Part shown: positions 54,910 to 64,000 of the stretch, piece after piece
Layout: each line of letters starts with the position of its first letter
Position numbering within the stretch: the stretch's first letter is position 1
Assembly (NCBI RefSeq): GCF_022414535.1
Contig: NZ_JADWYM010000001.1
Coordinates: forward strand, 372,001-436,000
Length of the DNA stretch: 64,000 nt
From: Streptomyces sp. MUM 2J
GTDB lineage: Bacteria; Actinomycetota; Actinomycetes; Streptomycetales; Streptomycetaceae
Direction of reading: 5' to 3'
Translations under genes and position numbers: made by a program
Notes under the pieces: generated by a model
Seen by the model: the letters and a program-made list of their open reading frames with translations, nothing else
Told to the model about the DNA's origin: nothing
Databases searched by the model: none

Positions 54910-56436
54910 TCAGTCGCAGCCGCAGCCGTTCGCCGCGACCGGCAGCGGCTCCGGCGCGCCGATCCGCGGCAGCCCGAGCATCACGCCCGCGGGCTTCGCC
55001 GTCTCGGCCGCGTTGCGCTTCTCCCAGGCATCGCCCGCGGCCGTCCGGCGGACGTCCAGCGCGGGGCCCTCGGCGAGGAGGTGATGCGGAGCCGCGTACG
55101 TCACCTCGACGGTGACGACGTCGCCGGGACGGACCTCCTGATCGGGCCGGGTGAAGTGGACCAGGCGGTTGTCGGGGGCGCGGCCGGACAGGCGGCGGGT
55201 GGCGTCGTCCTTGCGGCCCTCGCCCTCGGCGACCATCAGTTCCAGGGTCCGGCCGACCTGCTTCTTGTTCTCGTCCCAGGAGATCTCCTCCTGAAGGGCG
55301 ACGAGGCGCTCGTAGCGCGCCTGCACGACCTCCTTGGGGATCTGGTCCTCCATGGTGGCGGCGGGGGTGCCGGGCCGCTTGGAGTACTGGAAGGTGAACG
55401 CCTGCGTGAACCGGGCCTCGCGGACCACGTGCAGGGTCTGCTCGAAGTCCTCCTCGGTCTCACCGGGGAAGCCCACGATGATGTCGGTGGTGATCGCGGC
55501 GTGCGGGATGGCGGCCCGGACCTTCTCGATGATGCCGAGGTAGCGCTCCTGCCGGTAGGAGCGGCGCATCGCCTTGAGGACCGTGTCCGAACCGGACTGC
55601 AACGGCATGTGCAGCTGCGGCATCACGTTCGGCGTCTCGGCCATGGCGGCGATCACGTCGTCGGTGAAGTCGCGCGGGTGCGGGGAGGTGAAGCGGACGC
55701 GCTCCAGCCCCTCGACGTTCCCGCAGGCCCGCAGCAGCTTGCTGAAGGCCTCCCGGTCGCCGATGTCGGAGCCGTAGGCGTTGACGTTCTGCCCGAGCAG
55801 GGTGATCTCGCTGACGCCCTCGGCGACCAGCGCCTCGACCTCGGCGAGGATGTCGCCGGGCCGCCGGTCCTTCTCCTTGCCGCGCAGCGCGGGGACGATG
55901 CAGAAGGTGCAGGTGTTGTTGCAGCCCACGGAGATGGAGACCCAGGCCGCATAGGCGCTCTCGCGCCGGGTCGGCAGCGTCGAGGGGAAGGCCTCCAGCG
56001 ACTCGGCGATCTCGACCTGCGCCTCCTCCTGGAGGCGGGCGCGCTCCAGCAGGACGGGCAGCTTGCCGATGTTGTGCGTGCCGAAGACGACGTCCACCCA
56101 GGGCGCCTTCTTGACGATGGTGTCGCGGTCCTTCTGCGCGAGGCAGCCGCCGACCGCGATCTGCATCCCGGGGCGCGACGCCTTCCTCGGCGCGAGGCGG
56201 CCCAGGTTGCCGTACAGGCGGTTGTCGGCGTTCTCCCGCACCGCGCAGGTGTTGAAGACGACGACGTCCGCGTCCCCGTCCGAGCCCTCGGGGGCGCGGA
56301 CGTAGCCGGCGTCCTCCAGCAGCCCGGCCAATCGCTCGGAGTCGTGGACGTTCATCTGGCACCCGTAGGTCCGGACTTCGTACGTCTTGGATGATCGAAC
56401 GTCCACTGCCGCGCTCCGGTCACTGCTGCTGGTCAT
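54910..56436 (-). CDS. miaB: tRNA-2-methylthio-N6-dimethylallyladenosine synthase
   Basis: Radical-SAM methylthiotransferase of 508 aa that converts i6A37 to ms2i6A37 in tRNA. The N-terminal UPF0004 cluster cysteines are C26 (TYGCQMN), C64 (FNTCAVR) and C98 (GGCLAQ). The SAM cluster is CNNTCTFC (C172, C176, C179). The C-terminal TRAM domain is present (about 385-455), and an extra tail ending GCGCD is common in actinobacteria. ATG 56436 is clear. Confidence 0.96.
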   Translation of the reverse strand: MTSSSDRSAAVDVRSSKTYEVRTYGCQMNVHDSERLAGLLEDAGYVRAPEGSDGDADVVVFNTCAVRENADNRLYGNLGRLAPRKASRPGMQIAVGGCLAQKDRDTIVKKAPWVDVVFGTHNIGKLPVLLERARLQEEAQVEIAESLEAFPSTLPTRRESAYAAWVSISVGCNNTCTFCIVPALRGKEKDRRPGDILAEVEALVAEGVSEITLLGQNVNAYGSDIGDREAFSKLLRACGNVEGLERVRFTSPHPRDFTDDVIAAMAETPNVMPQLHMPLQSGSDTVLKAMRRSYRQERYLGIIEKVRAAIPHAAITTDIIVGFPGETEEDFEQTLHVVREARFTQAFTFQYSKRPGTPAATMEDQIPKEVVQARYERLVALQEEISWDENKKQVGRTLELMVAEGEGRKDDATRRLSGRAPDNRLVHFTRPDQEVRPGDVVTVEVTYAAPHHLLAEGPALDVRRTAAGDAWEKRNAAETAKPAGVMLGLPRIGAPEPLPVAANGCGCD

Positions 56437-56865
56437 GGCTCAAGGGTAGGCGGTCCGCGGCGGCGCCTGTCCAAGCGCTCCGGCGCAGGGTCCGTCGGAG
56501 AGGCGTCCTTCCCCTCGCCGGTGCGCGCCCGTGCATCACCGGGTCGCCGGCTGCCGGGACCGAGCAGGGGGTGCCGTGCCCCCTCGGTCTGCCGAGAGGC
56601 GCGGCGGGCGCGTGCGGCGCTCGGTCATCTCGCCGGTCCCGAACCCGACGGGGTCGAGCGGCGGTGGCCGGCGTGGCGATGTGGCCCTCCAGTGCTGCGA
56701 CCGGGAAGGTTCGCCGGGAAGCGCGCGGCGCCCACCGCGGTGCATCGCCGGGCGGAGCACCACCCGGGCAATGGCGTACCCGGGTGGTGCGACAACGCGT
56801 CGAGGTGCCGTGCCGGGCGTCGCGAGCCGGTGAACCTGTCCCGCAGCACCACTAATCTCCAGGAC
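56437..56865. promoter_or_regulatory. Divergent intergenic region, miaB / two-component operon
   Basis: About 430 bp between divergent starts. A TAATCT-like -10 lies about 10 bp upstream of the response-regulator ATG, so that transcript may have a very short leader. Open frames across the gap are Arg-rich shadows. Nothing else recognised. Confidence 0.4.
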
Positions 56866-57561
56866 ATGCGTGTGCTGGTGGTGGAGGACGACCGGGAACT
56901 GGGCCGGGTCGTGGTGTCGGGGTTGCGGTCGGCCGGGTTCGCGGTGGATCTCGCGGATCGGCTGGCGGAAGCGGATCTCAAGCTCGCGACCAATGCCTAC
57001 GACTGCCTGGTGGTGGACCGGGGGCTTCCCGACGGAGACGGCCTGGCTCTGGTGGGCCGCCTGCGCCGGGCGGGCGCGCGGGTTCCGGTGCTGATGCTGA
57101 CGGCCATGGATGCCGTGGCGGACCTCGTAGCCGGGTTCCAGGACGGCACGGACGACTACGTGGTCAAGCCGTTCGCTTTCGCGGAGCTGGCGGCGCGGGT
57201 CGGTGCGCTGTGCCGGCGGGTCGGCCGGCTCCGCCCGTCGGTGGCGGTGGTCGGGGACCTCGAAGTGGATCCGGGACGCCGCCGGGTGCGGCGTTCGGGG
57301 GTTCTGCTGGCCCTCACCGCCAAGGAATTCGCGGTTCTGGAGCTGCTCGTGGCCGGGGTCGGGCAGGTGGTGCCGCGCACGGACCTGATCGAGTGCTGCT
57401 GGGACGAGATGGCGGAGCCGATGTCGAACGTGGTGGACGCGGTGATCGCACAGCTGCGCCGCAAGCTCGGTGCCCCGGCCGTGATCCGCACTGTGCGCGG
57501 TGTGGGCTTCGTGATCGACGACGTGGAGGAGCCGGCGGCCGGGGCCCCGGTGAGCCGGTGA
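56866..57561 (+). CDS. Response regulator, OmpR/PhoB type
   Basis: Regulator of 231 aa. The receiver domain has phosphoacceptor D51 (CLVVDRGLPDGDG), T79 and K101 (YVVKPFAF). The C-terminal winged HTH of OmpR type is intact (LTAKEFAVLELLVAGVGQVV ... VVDAVIAQLRRKL). It overlaps the kinase gene by GTGA (57558-57561). By position this may correspond to SCO5785 of S. coelicolor. The ATG has only a weak ccagga RBS and a -10-like sequence close by. Confidence 0.9.
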   Translation: MRVLVVEDDRELGRVVVSGLRSAGFAVDLADRLAEADLKLATNAYDCLVVDRGLPDGDGLALVGRLRRAGARVPVLMLTAMDAVADLVAGFQDGTDDYVVKPFAFAELAARVGALCRRVGRLRPSVAVVGDLEVDPGRRRVRRSGVLLALTAKEFAVLELLVAGVGQVVPRTDLIECCWDEMAEPMSNVVDAVIAQLRRKLGAPAVIRTVRGVGFVIDDVEEPAAGAPVSR

Positions 57562-58325
57562 CCGCCGGCAGACCCGCAGTCGTGCGGCTACGGCGGCTGC
57601 GGTGGGCACTGACCGGCCTGTTCGCCCTGACCACCGCCCTGTGCCTGGCCGCCCTGGCTGCTGTGGCGGCGGAGATCGACGCCCGGTCGCGCAGTGATGC
57701 CCTCGACAGCGATCTCGACCGCAGAGCCACGGGGCTCGCTCGTGCTGTCTACTACGACCAGGGCGTAGTGCACTTGGGACCGCTGCGCGAGGACGACCTG
57801 ACGCAGGGCCCGGCAGCGGTGACCGTCGTGGAATGGGGCGCGGGGGACCACCCACGGCAGCGCTTCTCCCGCCGTCGCGGCATGCTGCCGGGACTGGCCC
57901 GGCTGAGCGAGGCCGGCAGGCGGGCCAGAGACGAGCTACCGCCGTCCCCTGCCGAGGTGACCGTGCGCACCGAGCCCACGGTGGTGTGCGGGGATCCCGA
58001 GCCGCTGGCCCAGGCGGTACGCAACCTGATCGAGAACGCACTCAAGCACGGGGCTGCTCCCGGCGAGAGGGCCCGGGTCGACGTGGTGGTCGCGGAGGGC
58101 CGGGTCGCGGTGCGCGACCACGGTCCGGGAGTGGCCCCCGCCCTGCGGGAGCGGGTCTTCGACCGGCGGACGGCGGGACCCGGAGGGGGTACGGGAATCG
58201 GGCTGGCCATCGTGCGGTGGGTGGCCGAGCTGCACGGGGGCACCGCCCGTGTCGGGGATGCCCCCGGAGGGGGAACCACTGCCGAGCTGGCCGTCCCAGA
58301 GGAACCGGGTGCCTCCCGGAGGTGA
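57558..58325 (+). CDS. Truncated sensor histidine kinase lacking HisKA/HAMP
   Basis: Protein of 255 aa, short for a sensor kinase. One membrane helix (~15-38) is followed by only ~70 residues of sensor region. Then, with no second membrane helix, no HAMP and no H-box, it runs straight into the HATPase domain: N box NLIENALKHG at 156-165, G1 DHGPG and G2 GGGTGIGLAIV at 209-219. The phosphoacceptor histidine region is absent. The frame is open and coupled to the response regulator by a GTGA overlap. It looks like an in-frame internal deletion; whether it still works as phosphatase or ATPase partner is unknown. Confidence 0.85.
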   Translation: MTAGRPAVVRLRRLRWALTGLFALTTALCLAALAAVAAEIDARSRSDALDSDLDRRATGLARAVYYDQGVVHLGPLREDDLTQGPAAVTVVEWGAGDHPRQRFSRRRGMLPGLARLSEAGRRARDELPPSPAEVTVRTEPTVVCGDPEPLAQAVRNLIENALKHGAAPGERARVDVVVAEGRVAVRDHGPGVAPALRERVFDRRTAGPGGGTGIGLAIVRWVAELHGGTARVGDAPGGGTTAELAVPEEPGASRR

Positions 58326-58383
58326 CGCCGAGGAGGCGCGTCTCCTCACGATTCGCTCATGAAGCCGCTGGCAGCCTTGCGGC

Positions 58384-60336
58384 ATGCTCCAGCCACGCAA
58401 TCGTGCGATCGCCCTGCTCGGTGCGGGTGTCGCCGCGACCGTCCTCGCTGTCTCCTGCCTGCCGCGGTCCCCGTCCGGGCGCCCGACCGCCGCTCCGCCC
58501 ACCGCCGTTCTGCGCGTGGACCAGGTCGGCTACGCACCCGGCGAGGTCAAGCACGCCTACCTGATGACGTCCCGCCCAGTCGCCCGGGTGCCCTTCCGGG
58601 TGCTGGACTCCTCCGGTGGGGAGGTCCTGTCCGGGACGGCCGGGCCCTCCACAGGTGGGTGGAACAGCACCTACCGGTCCGTCCGTACCCTGGACCTCTC
58701 CCGCCTCACCGCTGCCGGCGACTACCGGGTGGAGGTGACCGGCCCGGTCTCCGCGACCTCACCCAGGTTCCGAGTGGCGTCCGCCGGTGAGCTGTTCGGC
58801 AAGGTCGCCCGGGACAACGTCCGGTTCTTCAGGGCCCAGCGCGACGGGGCGGACGTCGACGCCGGGGTGCTGCGCCGCAAACCCTCGCACCTGACCGACC
58901 GGCAGGCCACCGTGTACGACACGCCCGCCTACGACGAGGACGCCGAGCGCCTGGTCGAGCCTCTCGAACCTGTCGGCGGTCCGGTCGATGTCTCCGAGGG
59001 CTGGTTCGACGCCGGGGACTTCCTGAAGTTCACGCACACTGCCTCGTATTCCACCGCGAGTCTCCTCCTGGCCCGACGCACCGCTCCGGACGGTGGTGAG
59101 GAGTTGGCCGAGGAGGCCCGCCATGGCCTGGACTGGCTGGACAAGATGTGGGATGCATCCTCCCGTACCCTCTACGTCCAGGTCGGCACGGGTATCGGCG
59201 GCACCGGGAACGCCAGCGGCCCTGTGCGTTCGGATCACGACGTCTGGCGGCTGCCGGAGGCGGACGACGCGTTGGAGGTCGAGCCCGGCGATCGCGACGA
59301 CGCGATCAAACACCGGCCGGTCTTCCGTGCCGCCCCTCCGGGCGAGCCCATCAGCCCCAATCTCGCGGGGCGGGTCGCCGCCGCCTTCGCGCTCGCCGCG
59401 CAACTGGACGCCGAGGACGATCCGGAGCGGGCCCGTGAGGAACTGGAGAAGGCCGCGCAGATCTACGCTCTCGCCGACACCTCGCCGGAAGGGGAGCTGA
59501 CGACCGCGTTCCCTCTTGCCTTCTACCCCGAGTCGTCCTGGGCGGACGACATGGAGTTCGGCGGCGCCGAGTTGGCTCTGGCGGCAGAGGCCCTCGGGGA
59601 CGACCGGACACAGGAGTGGTCGGAACAGGCGGGCCACTGGGCCGCGCGGTATCTGTCCGCGGACGACCTCGGCGCCCTGGGGCTGGGGGACGTCAGCGCC
59701 CTGGCGCATGGGGATCTGGCAAGAGTGATCGACGACGGTGAGCCGAGCGGCGAGGTCGGCCGCGATCAGCTTGTCGCCGACCTCGAGCGGCAGCTCGACG
59801 ACGGCAGGGTCCGCGCCGCACATGACCCCTTCCGGGCGGGAGCCGTCTACACCGAGTTCGACTCCGTGCCGCACACCTTCGGCCTGGCCGCCACCGCACA
59901 GCTGTATCGCCGGGTCACCGGCGACGCTCGCTACGACGCCTTCGCCACCCAGCAGCGCAACTGGGCGCTGGGCGCCAATGCCTGGGGATCCTCCTTCGTC
60001 ATCGGTGAAGGCTCCACCTTCCCGCACTGTCCCGAGCATCAGGCCGCCAATCTCGCAGGCAGCCTGAGCGGCACGGGCGACATCCTCGTCGGCGGTGTGG
60101 TCAACGGCCCCAATGCGGCAGCCAGGCTCGGGGAACTCAACTCCTTCCCGACGATGCGCACGTGCCCGGCCGAGAAGAGCAACCCCTTCTCCGCCTTCGA
60201 CGGACACGGCGCCCGCTACATGGACCACGTCGGCGCCTGGCAGACCGTGGAACCCGCCGACGACTTCACGGCCACCGCGTTGCTGTCCTTCAGCCTGTCC
60301 GCAGCGGCCGACGACACCGACTCCAGCGCCTCGTAG
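58384..60336 (+). CDS. Glycoside hydrolase family 9 protein, exported
   Basis: Protein of 650 aa. The signal region ends at TVLAVSC, with a possible lipid-modified C25, so it is likely exported or a lipoprotein. The N-terminal Ig-like (CelD_N) domain (~42-130) is followed by the GH9 (alpha/alpha)6 domain. Catalytic residues are visible: D209 and D212 in GWFDAGDF (base) and E623 in QTVEPADDF near the C-terminus (acid). The domain order fits GH9 glucanases; the substrate (cellulose, glucan or xyloglucan) is not determined. It lies 58 bp after the kinase gene, but a weak RBS leaves co-transcription open. Confidence 0.9.
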   Translation: MLQPRNRAIALLGAGVAATVLAVSCLPRSPSGRPTAAPPTAVLRVDQVGYAPGEVKHAYLMTSRPVARVPFRVLDSSGGEVLSGTAGPSTGGWNSTYRSVRTLDLSRLTAAGDYRVEVTGPVSATSPRFRVASAGELFGKVARDNVRFFRAQRDGADVDAGVLRRKPSHLTDRQATVYDTPAYDEDAERLVEPLEPVGGPVDVSEGWFDAGDFLKFTHTASYSTASLLLARRTAPDGGEELAEEARHGLDWLDKMWDASSRTLYVQVGTGIGGTGNASGPVRSDHDVWRLPEADDALEVEPGDRDDAIKHRPVFRAAPPGEPISPNLAGRVAAAFALAAQLDAEDDPERAREELEKAAQIYALADTSPEGELTTAFPLAFYPESSWADDMEFGGAELALAAEALGDDRTQEWSEQAGHWAARYLSADDLGALGLGDVSALAHGDLARVIDDGEPSGEVGRDQLVADLERQLDDGRVRAAHDPFRAGAVYTEFDSVPHTFGLAATAQLYRRVTGDARYDAFATQQRNWALGANAWGSSFVIGEGSTFPHCPEHQAANLAGSLSGTGDILVGGVVNGPNAAARLGELNSFPTMRTCPAEKSNPFSAFDGHGARYMDHVGAWQTVEPADDFTATALLSFSLSAAADDTDSSAS

Positions 60337-60394
60337 AGCGAGGCCGAAGGCCCGCTGTCCGCCCGGCGGGGACCGGGCTCGGGCTCCGCGAGGT

Positions 60395-60584
60395 GTTCCC
60401 GGCTCGGCCGCCCAGATCCGCAGCCGCATCAACCGCCACGCCCTCACGGCCTCCCGGGAGAACCTGCGGCTGCGTGTGGGGGGGGGAACTCGGCGACGAC
60501 GCGGTGCTGATCGGAGCCGCCGAACTCGCCTTCTCCGAGATCCTGGTCGGTCCTCTGGAGACGCCGGCCCGCCCCGGGACGTAG
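60395..60584 (+). pseudogene. Remnant of a ROK-family protein C-terminus, frameshifted at a G9 run
   Basis: The plus strand encodes, in two different frames joined at a run of nine G (60478-60486), AQIRSRINRHALTASRENLRLR and then GELGDDAVLIGAAELAFSEIL, ending at TAG 60582-60584. Together these resemble the C-terminal end of ROK-family sugar repressors/kinases (RALxASRENLRxxxGELGDDAVLLGAAELA). No start, HTH or kinase core is present upstream. It is a decayed fragment between the GH9 and GH65 genes. Confidence 0.65.
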
Positions 60585-60645
60585 CCCGAGGGGTACCGCA
60601 CAGCGGTACTGACCGGAATCGTCTTCCCACGGGCAGGAGAGGGTG

Positions 60646-63042
60646 TCAGTCCTGCGGCTCAGCCCCGGGTTCCTGCCCGTCGGTCAGGCCGACGGGGCGG
60701 CGGCCCCGGGGCTGCTGCGGCTCCGGACCCGCGGGCACCTGGGGTACCGGACGCTCCACGGGTGCGCCGGCGGCCACGGTGACCGGCTCCCCGTGGTGCA
60801 GCACCACCAGGGGTTCGCCCTCCACCAGGACATAGCGCACCTCGCCGGGGCCGATGTCCACCTTCAGCCTGCGCCCGCGCACCGTCACGGTGAACACCAG
60901 CCGGGACAGCGCCTCGGGCAGACGCGGGGCGAAACCCAGCCGTGCGGGCCTGCCCTCCTCGCCGGGGTGCCGGCGCAGGCCTCCGAGGCCGACGACGAGG
61001 GCCATCCACGTGCCGGCGAGGGAGGCGATGTGCAGCCCGTCGCGGGTGTTGTGCTCCAGATCCTCCAGGTCCATCAGCGCCGCCTCGCGGATATAGGCGT
61101 AGGCCAGCCGCAGGTGCCCGGTCTCGGCGGCGAGCACCGCCTGGCAGCACGCGGACAGGGAGGAGTCGCGGACGGTCAGCGCCTCGTAGTACGCGAAGTT
61201 GCGCGCCTTCTGCTCGTCGGTGAAGGCCTCCGGGCACTCCAGCATCGCCAGCACGAGGTCGGCCTGCTTCACCACCTGCTTGCGGTACAGGTCGAAGTAG
61301 GGGTAGTGGAGCAGCAGCGGGTAGTGCTCGGGCGGGGTCGCCTCGAAGTCCCAGTGCTGGAGACGGGTGAATCCGGCCGACTGCTCGTGCACTCCCAGGG
61401 TCTCGTTGTACGGGATCGCCATGCGGGCCGCGGCGTCCCGCCAGGCGGCCGTCTCCTCGTCGTCGACGCCGAGTTCCTCGGCCCGGTCCGGGTGGCGCGT
61501 GGCCGCTTCCGCCGCGGCCAGCAGGTTCTGCCGGGCCATGACGTTGGTGTACAGGTTGTCCCGGGCGACGGCGCTGTACTCGTCGGGTCCGGTGACCCCG
61601 TCGACGTGGAAGACGCCTTCCGGGTCGTGGTGGCCGAGGGAACGCCACAGCCGGGCGGTGTCCACGAGCAGGTCCAGCCCCTCGGCGCGCTCGAACTCCT
61701 CGTCGCCGCTGACCATGACGTACCGGACCGCCGCCAGGGCGATGTCGGCGTTCACGTGGAAGGCCGCCGTTCCGGCGGGCCAGTAGGCCGAGCACTCCGC
61801 TCCGTTGATCGTCCGCCAGGGGAAGGTCGCCCCCTCCAGCCCGAGCTGGCGCGCGCGTTCCCGGGCCGCCGGCAGGGTCCGGTGCCGCCACTTCAGCACC
61901 GGGGCGACGGACTGCGGCGCGGTGAGGGAGAGCACCGGCAGCACATAGGACTCGGTGTCCCAGAAGGAGTGCCCGTCGTACCCGGTTCCCGTCAGACCCT
62001 TCGCGGGGATCGCCCGCTGCTCCCCGCGGGCCGCCGCCTGGAGGACGTGGAACAGGGCGAACCGCACGGCCTGCTGGATCTGCGCGTCCCCCTCCACCTC
62101 GACGTCGGCGCCGGCCCAGAACTGGTCCAGAAAGGCCCGCTGTTCGGCGGCGAGTCCCTCCCAGCCGGCACTGACCGCAGCCGCCACCGCTCCTTCGACC
62201 TGGTCGCGCACGGCCGGCAGGGAGCGCTGCCCGGACCAGCCGTGGGCGACGAACTTGACGAGTTGCAGCCGCTGCCCGGGCCTCAGGTCCGCGGTCACCG
62301 TCAGACGGACGACGTCCGGCTCGCTCTGCGACGTCCACCGCGTGCCCTCAGGCCCGTCCACGAGGTGGTCGGCCGCCGCCCCCACCCGCAGCCCGCTGAC
62401 ACCGGTGCGGTGCACCAGCCGCATCCGGGTCTCCTGCGCGAAGTGCTCCTCCGCCACGAGCGGGGAGCCGGTCGCCGCAGCGACCCGCGGGTCCCCCTCG
62501 GCGTGCGGCAGTTGCTCGTTGGCGACGAGTTCGGACTGGACCGCGACCGTGGCCGGGCCGTCGACCGGCTCGACCTCGTACACCACGGCGGCGACCGCCC
62601 GCTGGGTGAAGGACACCAGCCGGCGCGCGCGGATGCGGACGGTCTGGCCGCCGGGCGTGGTCCAGCGCACGGTGCGGCTGAGCACACCGGTGCGGAAGTC
62701 CAGCACCCGCTCGTGCTCCAGCAGCCGCCCGTAGCGCAGGTCGCACGGGTGGTCGTTGACCAGCAGCCGGACGACCTTGCCGTCGGTGATGTTGATCATG
62801 GTCTCGCCGGACTCCGGATAACCGTAACCGGCTTCCGCGTACGGCAGCGGGTGCCGTTCGTACACGCCGTTGAGGTAGGCGCCGGGCAGCCCGTGGGGCT
62901 CACCCTCGTCGAGGTTCCCGCGCCACCCGATGTGCCCGTTGGACAGCGCGAACACCGACTCGCTCTGGGCGAGCACGTCCAGGTTCAGCTCCGTCTCGCG
63001 CAGACACCACGGCTCGACCGTGAAGCAGGAGTGGCTGATCAT
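60646..63042 (-). CDS. Glycoside hydrolase/phosphorylase family 65 (maltose/trehalose/kojibiose phosphorylase type)
   Basis: Protein of 798 aa. Length and domain order fit GH65: N-terminal beta-sandwich (~1-300), (alpha/alpha)6 catalytic domain and small C-terminal beta domain. The catalytic glutamate is E488 in GVTGPDEYS, and the substrate loop [18 protein letters not shown] is intact. A Pro-rich tail of ~35 residues follows the core. Such enzymes split an alpha-glucoside with phosphate to give beta-glucose 1-phosphate, which the co-encoded beta-phosphoglucomutase uses. The ATGA overlap (63039-63042) couples the two genes. Disaccharide preference cannot be told by eye. Confidence 0.9.
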   Translation of the reverse strand: MISHSCFTVEPWCLRETELNLDVLAQSESVFALSNGHIGWRGNLDEGEPHGLPGAYLNGVYERHPLPYAEAGYGYPESGETMINITDGKVVRLLVNDHPCDLRYGRLLEHERVLDFRTGVLSRTVRWTTPGGQTVRIRARRLVSFTQRAVAAVVYEVEPVDGPATVAVQSELVANEQLPHAEGDPRVAAATGSPLVAEEHFAQETRMRLVHRTGVSGLRVGAAADHLVDGPEGTRWTSQSEPDVVRLTVTADLRPGQRLQLVKFVAHGWSGQRSLPAVRDQVEGAVAAAVSAGWEGLAAEQRAFLDQFWAGADVEVEGDAQIQQAVRFALFHVLQAAARGEQRAIPAKGLTGTGYDGHSFWDTESYVLPVLSLTAPQSVAPVLKWRHRTLPAARERARQLGLEGATFPWRTINGAECSAYWPAGTAAFHVNADIALAAVRYVMVSGDEEFERAEGLDLLVDTARLWRSLGHHDPEGVFHVDGVTGPDEYSAVARDNLYTNVMARQNLLAAAEAATRHPDRAEELGVDDEETAAWRDAAARMAIPYNETLGVHEQSAGFTRLQHWDFEATPPEHYPLLLHYPYFDLYRKQVVKQADLVLAMLECPEAFTDEQKARNFAYYEALTVRDSSLSACCQAVLAAETGHLRLAYAYIREAALMDLEDLEHNTRDGLHIASLAGTWMALVVGLGGLRRHPGEEGRPARLGFAPRLPEALSRLVFTVTVRGRRLKVDIGPGEVRYVLVEGEPLVVLHHGEPVTVAAGAPVERPVPQVPAGPEPQQPRGRRPVGLTDGQEPGAEPQD

Positions 63043-63782
63043 CGCGCGTCCAGGAGTTCGGCCAGGTCACGGACGACGATGTCCGCCCCGTGCGCCGTCA
63101 GCTGCTCCGCCTGGCCCACCCGGTCCACGCCGACGACCACTCCGAACCGTCCGGCCCGCCCGGCCTCGACTCCGGCCAGCGCGTCCTCGAACACGGCGGC
63201 GGCGCCCGGCTCCACGCCCAGGTCCCGGGCCGCCTCCAGATAGGTGTCCGGGGCGGGTTTCCCGCGCAGGGCGCGGTCGCGTGCCGTGACGCCGTCGATC
63301 CGTTCGTCGAACAGGCCCTCGATGCCGGCCGCCACCAGGACGTCCCGGCAGTTCGCGCTCGACGACACCACCGCGCACGCCAGACCGGCCTTCCGCACCG
63401 CGTGGACGAACTCGACCGATCCCTCGTAGGGCTCCACACCGTCCTCGCGGATCCGGCGCAGCACCAGGGTGTTCTTCCGGGTGCCCAGGCCGGTCACGGT
63501 CTCGGCCTCCGGCGGGTCGTCCGGTGTTCCCTCGGGCAGGCGCACCCCGCGTGACGCGAGGAAGGTCCGCACCCCGTCCGCGCGCGGACGCCCGTCGACG
63601 TACGCGTCGTAGTCGTCGATCGCGTCGAAGGGCACGAACGCGGTCCCCTCACGCTCCGCCCGCTCGCGGAGATACGCGTCGAACATCTCCTTCCAGGCGG
63701 CGGCGTGCACCTTCGCGGTCCGGGTGAGGACCCCGTCGAGGTCGAACAGACAGGCACGTACGTGATCAGGAAGCCCCAGCAT
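63039..63782 (-). CDS. Beta-phosphoglucomutase-like HAD phosphatase
   Basis: HAD-IA enzyme of 247 aa. The nucleophile and acid Asp are in [12 protein letters not shown] (D13, D15), followed by the cap with [10 protein letters not shown]. Motif II is SSS ([10 protein letters not shown]), the lysine is in [12 protein letters not shown] and the acidic motif is [11 protein letters not shown]. It converts beta-glucose 1-phosphate to glucose 6-phosphate, consistent with the GH65 gene it overlaps (ATGA). ATG 63782 has GGAAGGC directly upstream; the frame to 63884 is non-homologous. Confidence 0.92.
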   Translation of the reverse strand: MLGLPDHVRACLFDLDGVLTRTAKVHAAAWKEMFDAYLRERAEREGTAFVPFDAIDDYDAYVDGRPRADGVRTFLASRGVRLPEGTPDDPPEAETVTGLGTRKNTLVLRRIREDGVEPYEGSVEFVHAVRKAGLACAVVSSSANCRDVLVAAGIEGLFDERIDGVTARDRALRGKPAPDTYLEAARDLGVEPGAAAVFEDALAGVEAGRAGRFGVVVGVDRVGQAEQLTAHGADIVVRDLAELLDAR

Positions 63783-63926
63783 GCCTTCCAGGCTAGAAGC
63801 GCGCGGCCGACCGCGCCGCCCGAACGCCACCGGGCGTGCCGTGGAGAACCCGCCCGATCGAGGTCTCAGCGGCATCCGGAGCAATGCCGCCGCGTGAGCA
63901 CCCCTCCGCGGGCCGTCCAGTGTTTG

Positions 63927-63946
63927 GGTGAGGGCGACGGCTCACC
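63927..63946. repeat. Inverted repeat in divergent promoter region
   Basis: GGTGAG-N8-CTCACC, between the beta-phosphoglucomutase start and the possible plus-strand gene at 63965. It may be an operator; no regulator can be named. Confidence 0.35.
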
Positions 63947-63964
63947 TCACGGGAGGACCTCACG

Positions 63965-64000
63965 GTGGACGATCGCGCGGAGCACGCATGCGCCCCGTCG
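63965..64000 (+). CDS. Possible start of a new gene (partial)
   Basis: A GTG with the strong RBS GGGAGGA seven bases upstream begins an open frame MDDRAEHACAPS that runs off the right edge. Only 12 codons are visible, so neither family nor reality can be judged further. Confidence 0.4.
   Translation, partial: MDDRAEHACAPS

Overview
This 64 kb window is ordinary-looking Streptomyces chromosome: very high GC with strong third-position GC, many GTG starts, 4-bp GTGA/ATGA stop-start overlaps, and marker genes such as the principal sigma factor hrdB with its Lys/Ala-rich insert and the sporulation regulator whiH. From memory the gene order follows the S. coelicolor segment around SCO5784 to SCO5829 in reverse; no database search was possible. 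I see no rRNA, tRNA, CRISPR array, insertion sequence or prophage. Most genes read leftward on the minus strand.

Left part (1-17 kb): an ABC importer (partial permease plus ATPase) diverges from a CitB/DctR-type response regulator with no kinase beside it. Next come a DUF485/sodium-solute symporter pair behind a Crp-like palindrome, parE (topoisomerase IV), a small zinc-ribbon-like protein, a secreted trypsin-like protease, hrdB, whiH, a one-chain ABC transporter with a Pro-rich linker, a Nudix regulator of NrtR type and a glycogen-debranching-like enzyme.

Middle part (17-38 kb): a DUF4192 protein with a Gly-rich repeat head, a RecQ-like helicase fused to a phosphoribosyltransferase-like tail, two small proteins resembling degenerate DNA-metabolism domains (RadC-like and UvrD-C-like), rnhB, a divergent tetR/MFS efflux pair with two matching operators, an ADP-ribosylglycohydrolase/phosphatase pair, a YdbC-like protein, a TerD protein, class II ribonucleotide reductase (nrdJ) with its repressor nrdR and tandem NrdR boxes, lexA with an SOS box, and a DinG-type helicase. 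This block is rich in DNA repair and dNTP supply.

Right part (38-64 kb): a compact three-gene NRPS-independent siderophore (NIS) operon (aminotransferase, IucA/IucC synthetase, N-acyltransferase), a secreted lipoprotein-like protease, hflX, an M1 peptidase, an rshA-type RelA/SpoT homologue, dapF, a membrane protein, miaA, an MT0933-type antitoxin-like protein, a LigB-like protein and miaB. Last is a carbohydrate/signalling patch: a two-component pair whose kinase lacks the phosphoacceptor domain, a GH9 glycosidase, a frameshifted ROK-family remnant, and a coupled GH65 phosphorylase/beta-phosphoglucomutase operon.

Nearly every convergent gene pair is separated by a long perfect or near-perfect GC-rich hairpin, including a 50-bp perfect palindrome. 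The best candidates for something undescribed are the minimal NIS operon, the HisKA-less kinase, the RecQ-PRTase fusion with its neighbouring degenerate repair-domain proteins, and the RshA with a degenerate synthetase domain.
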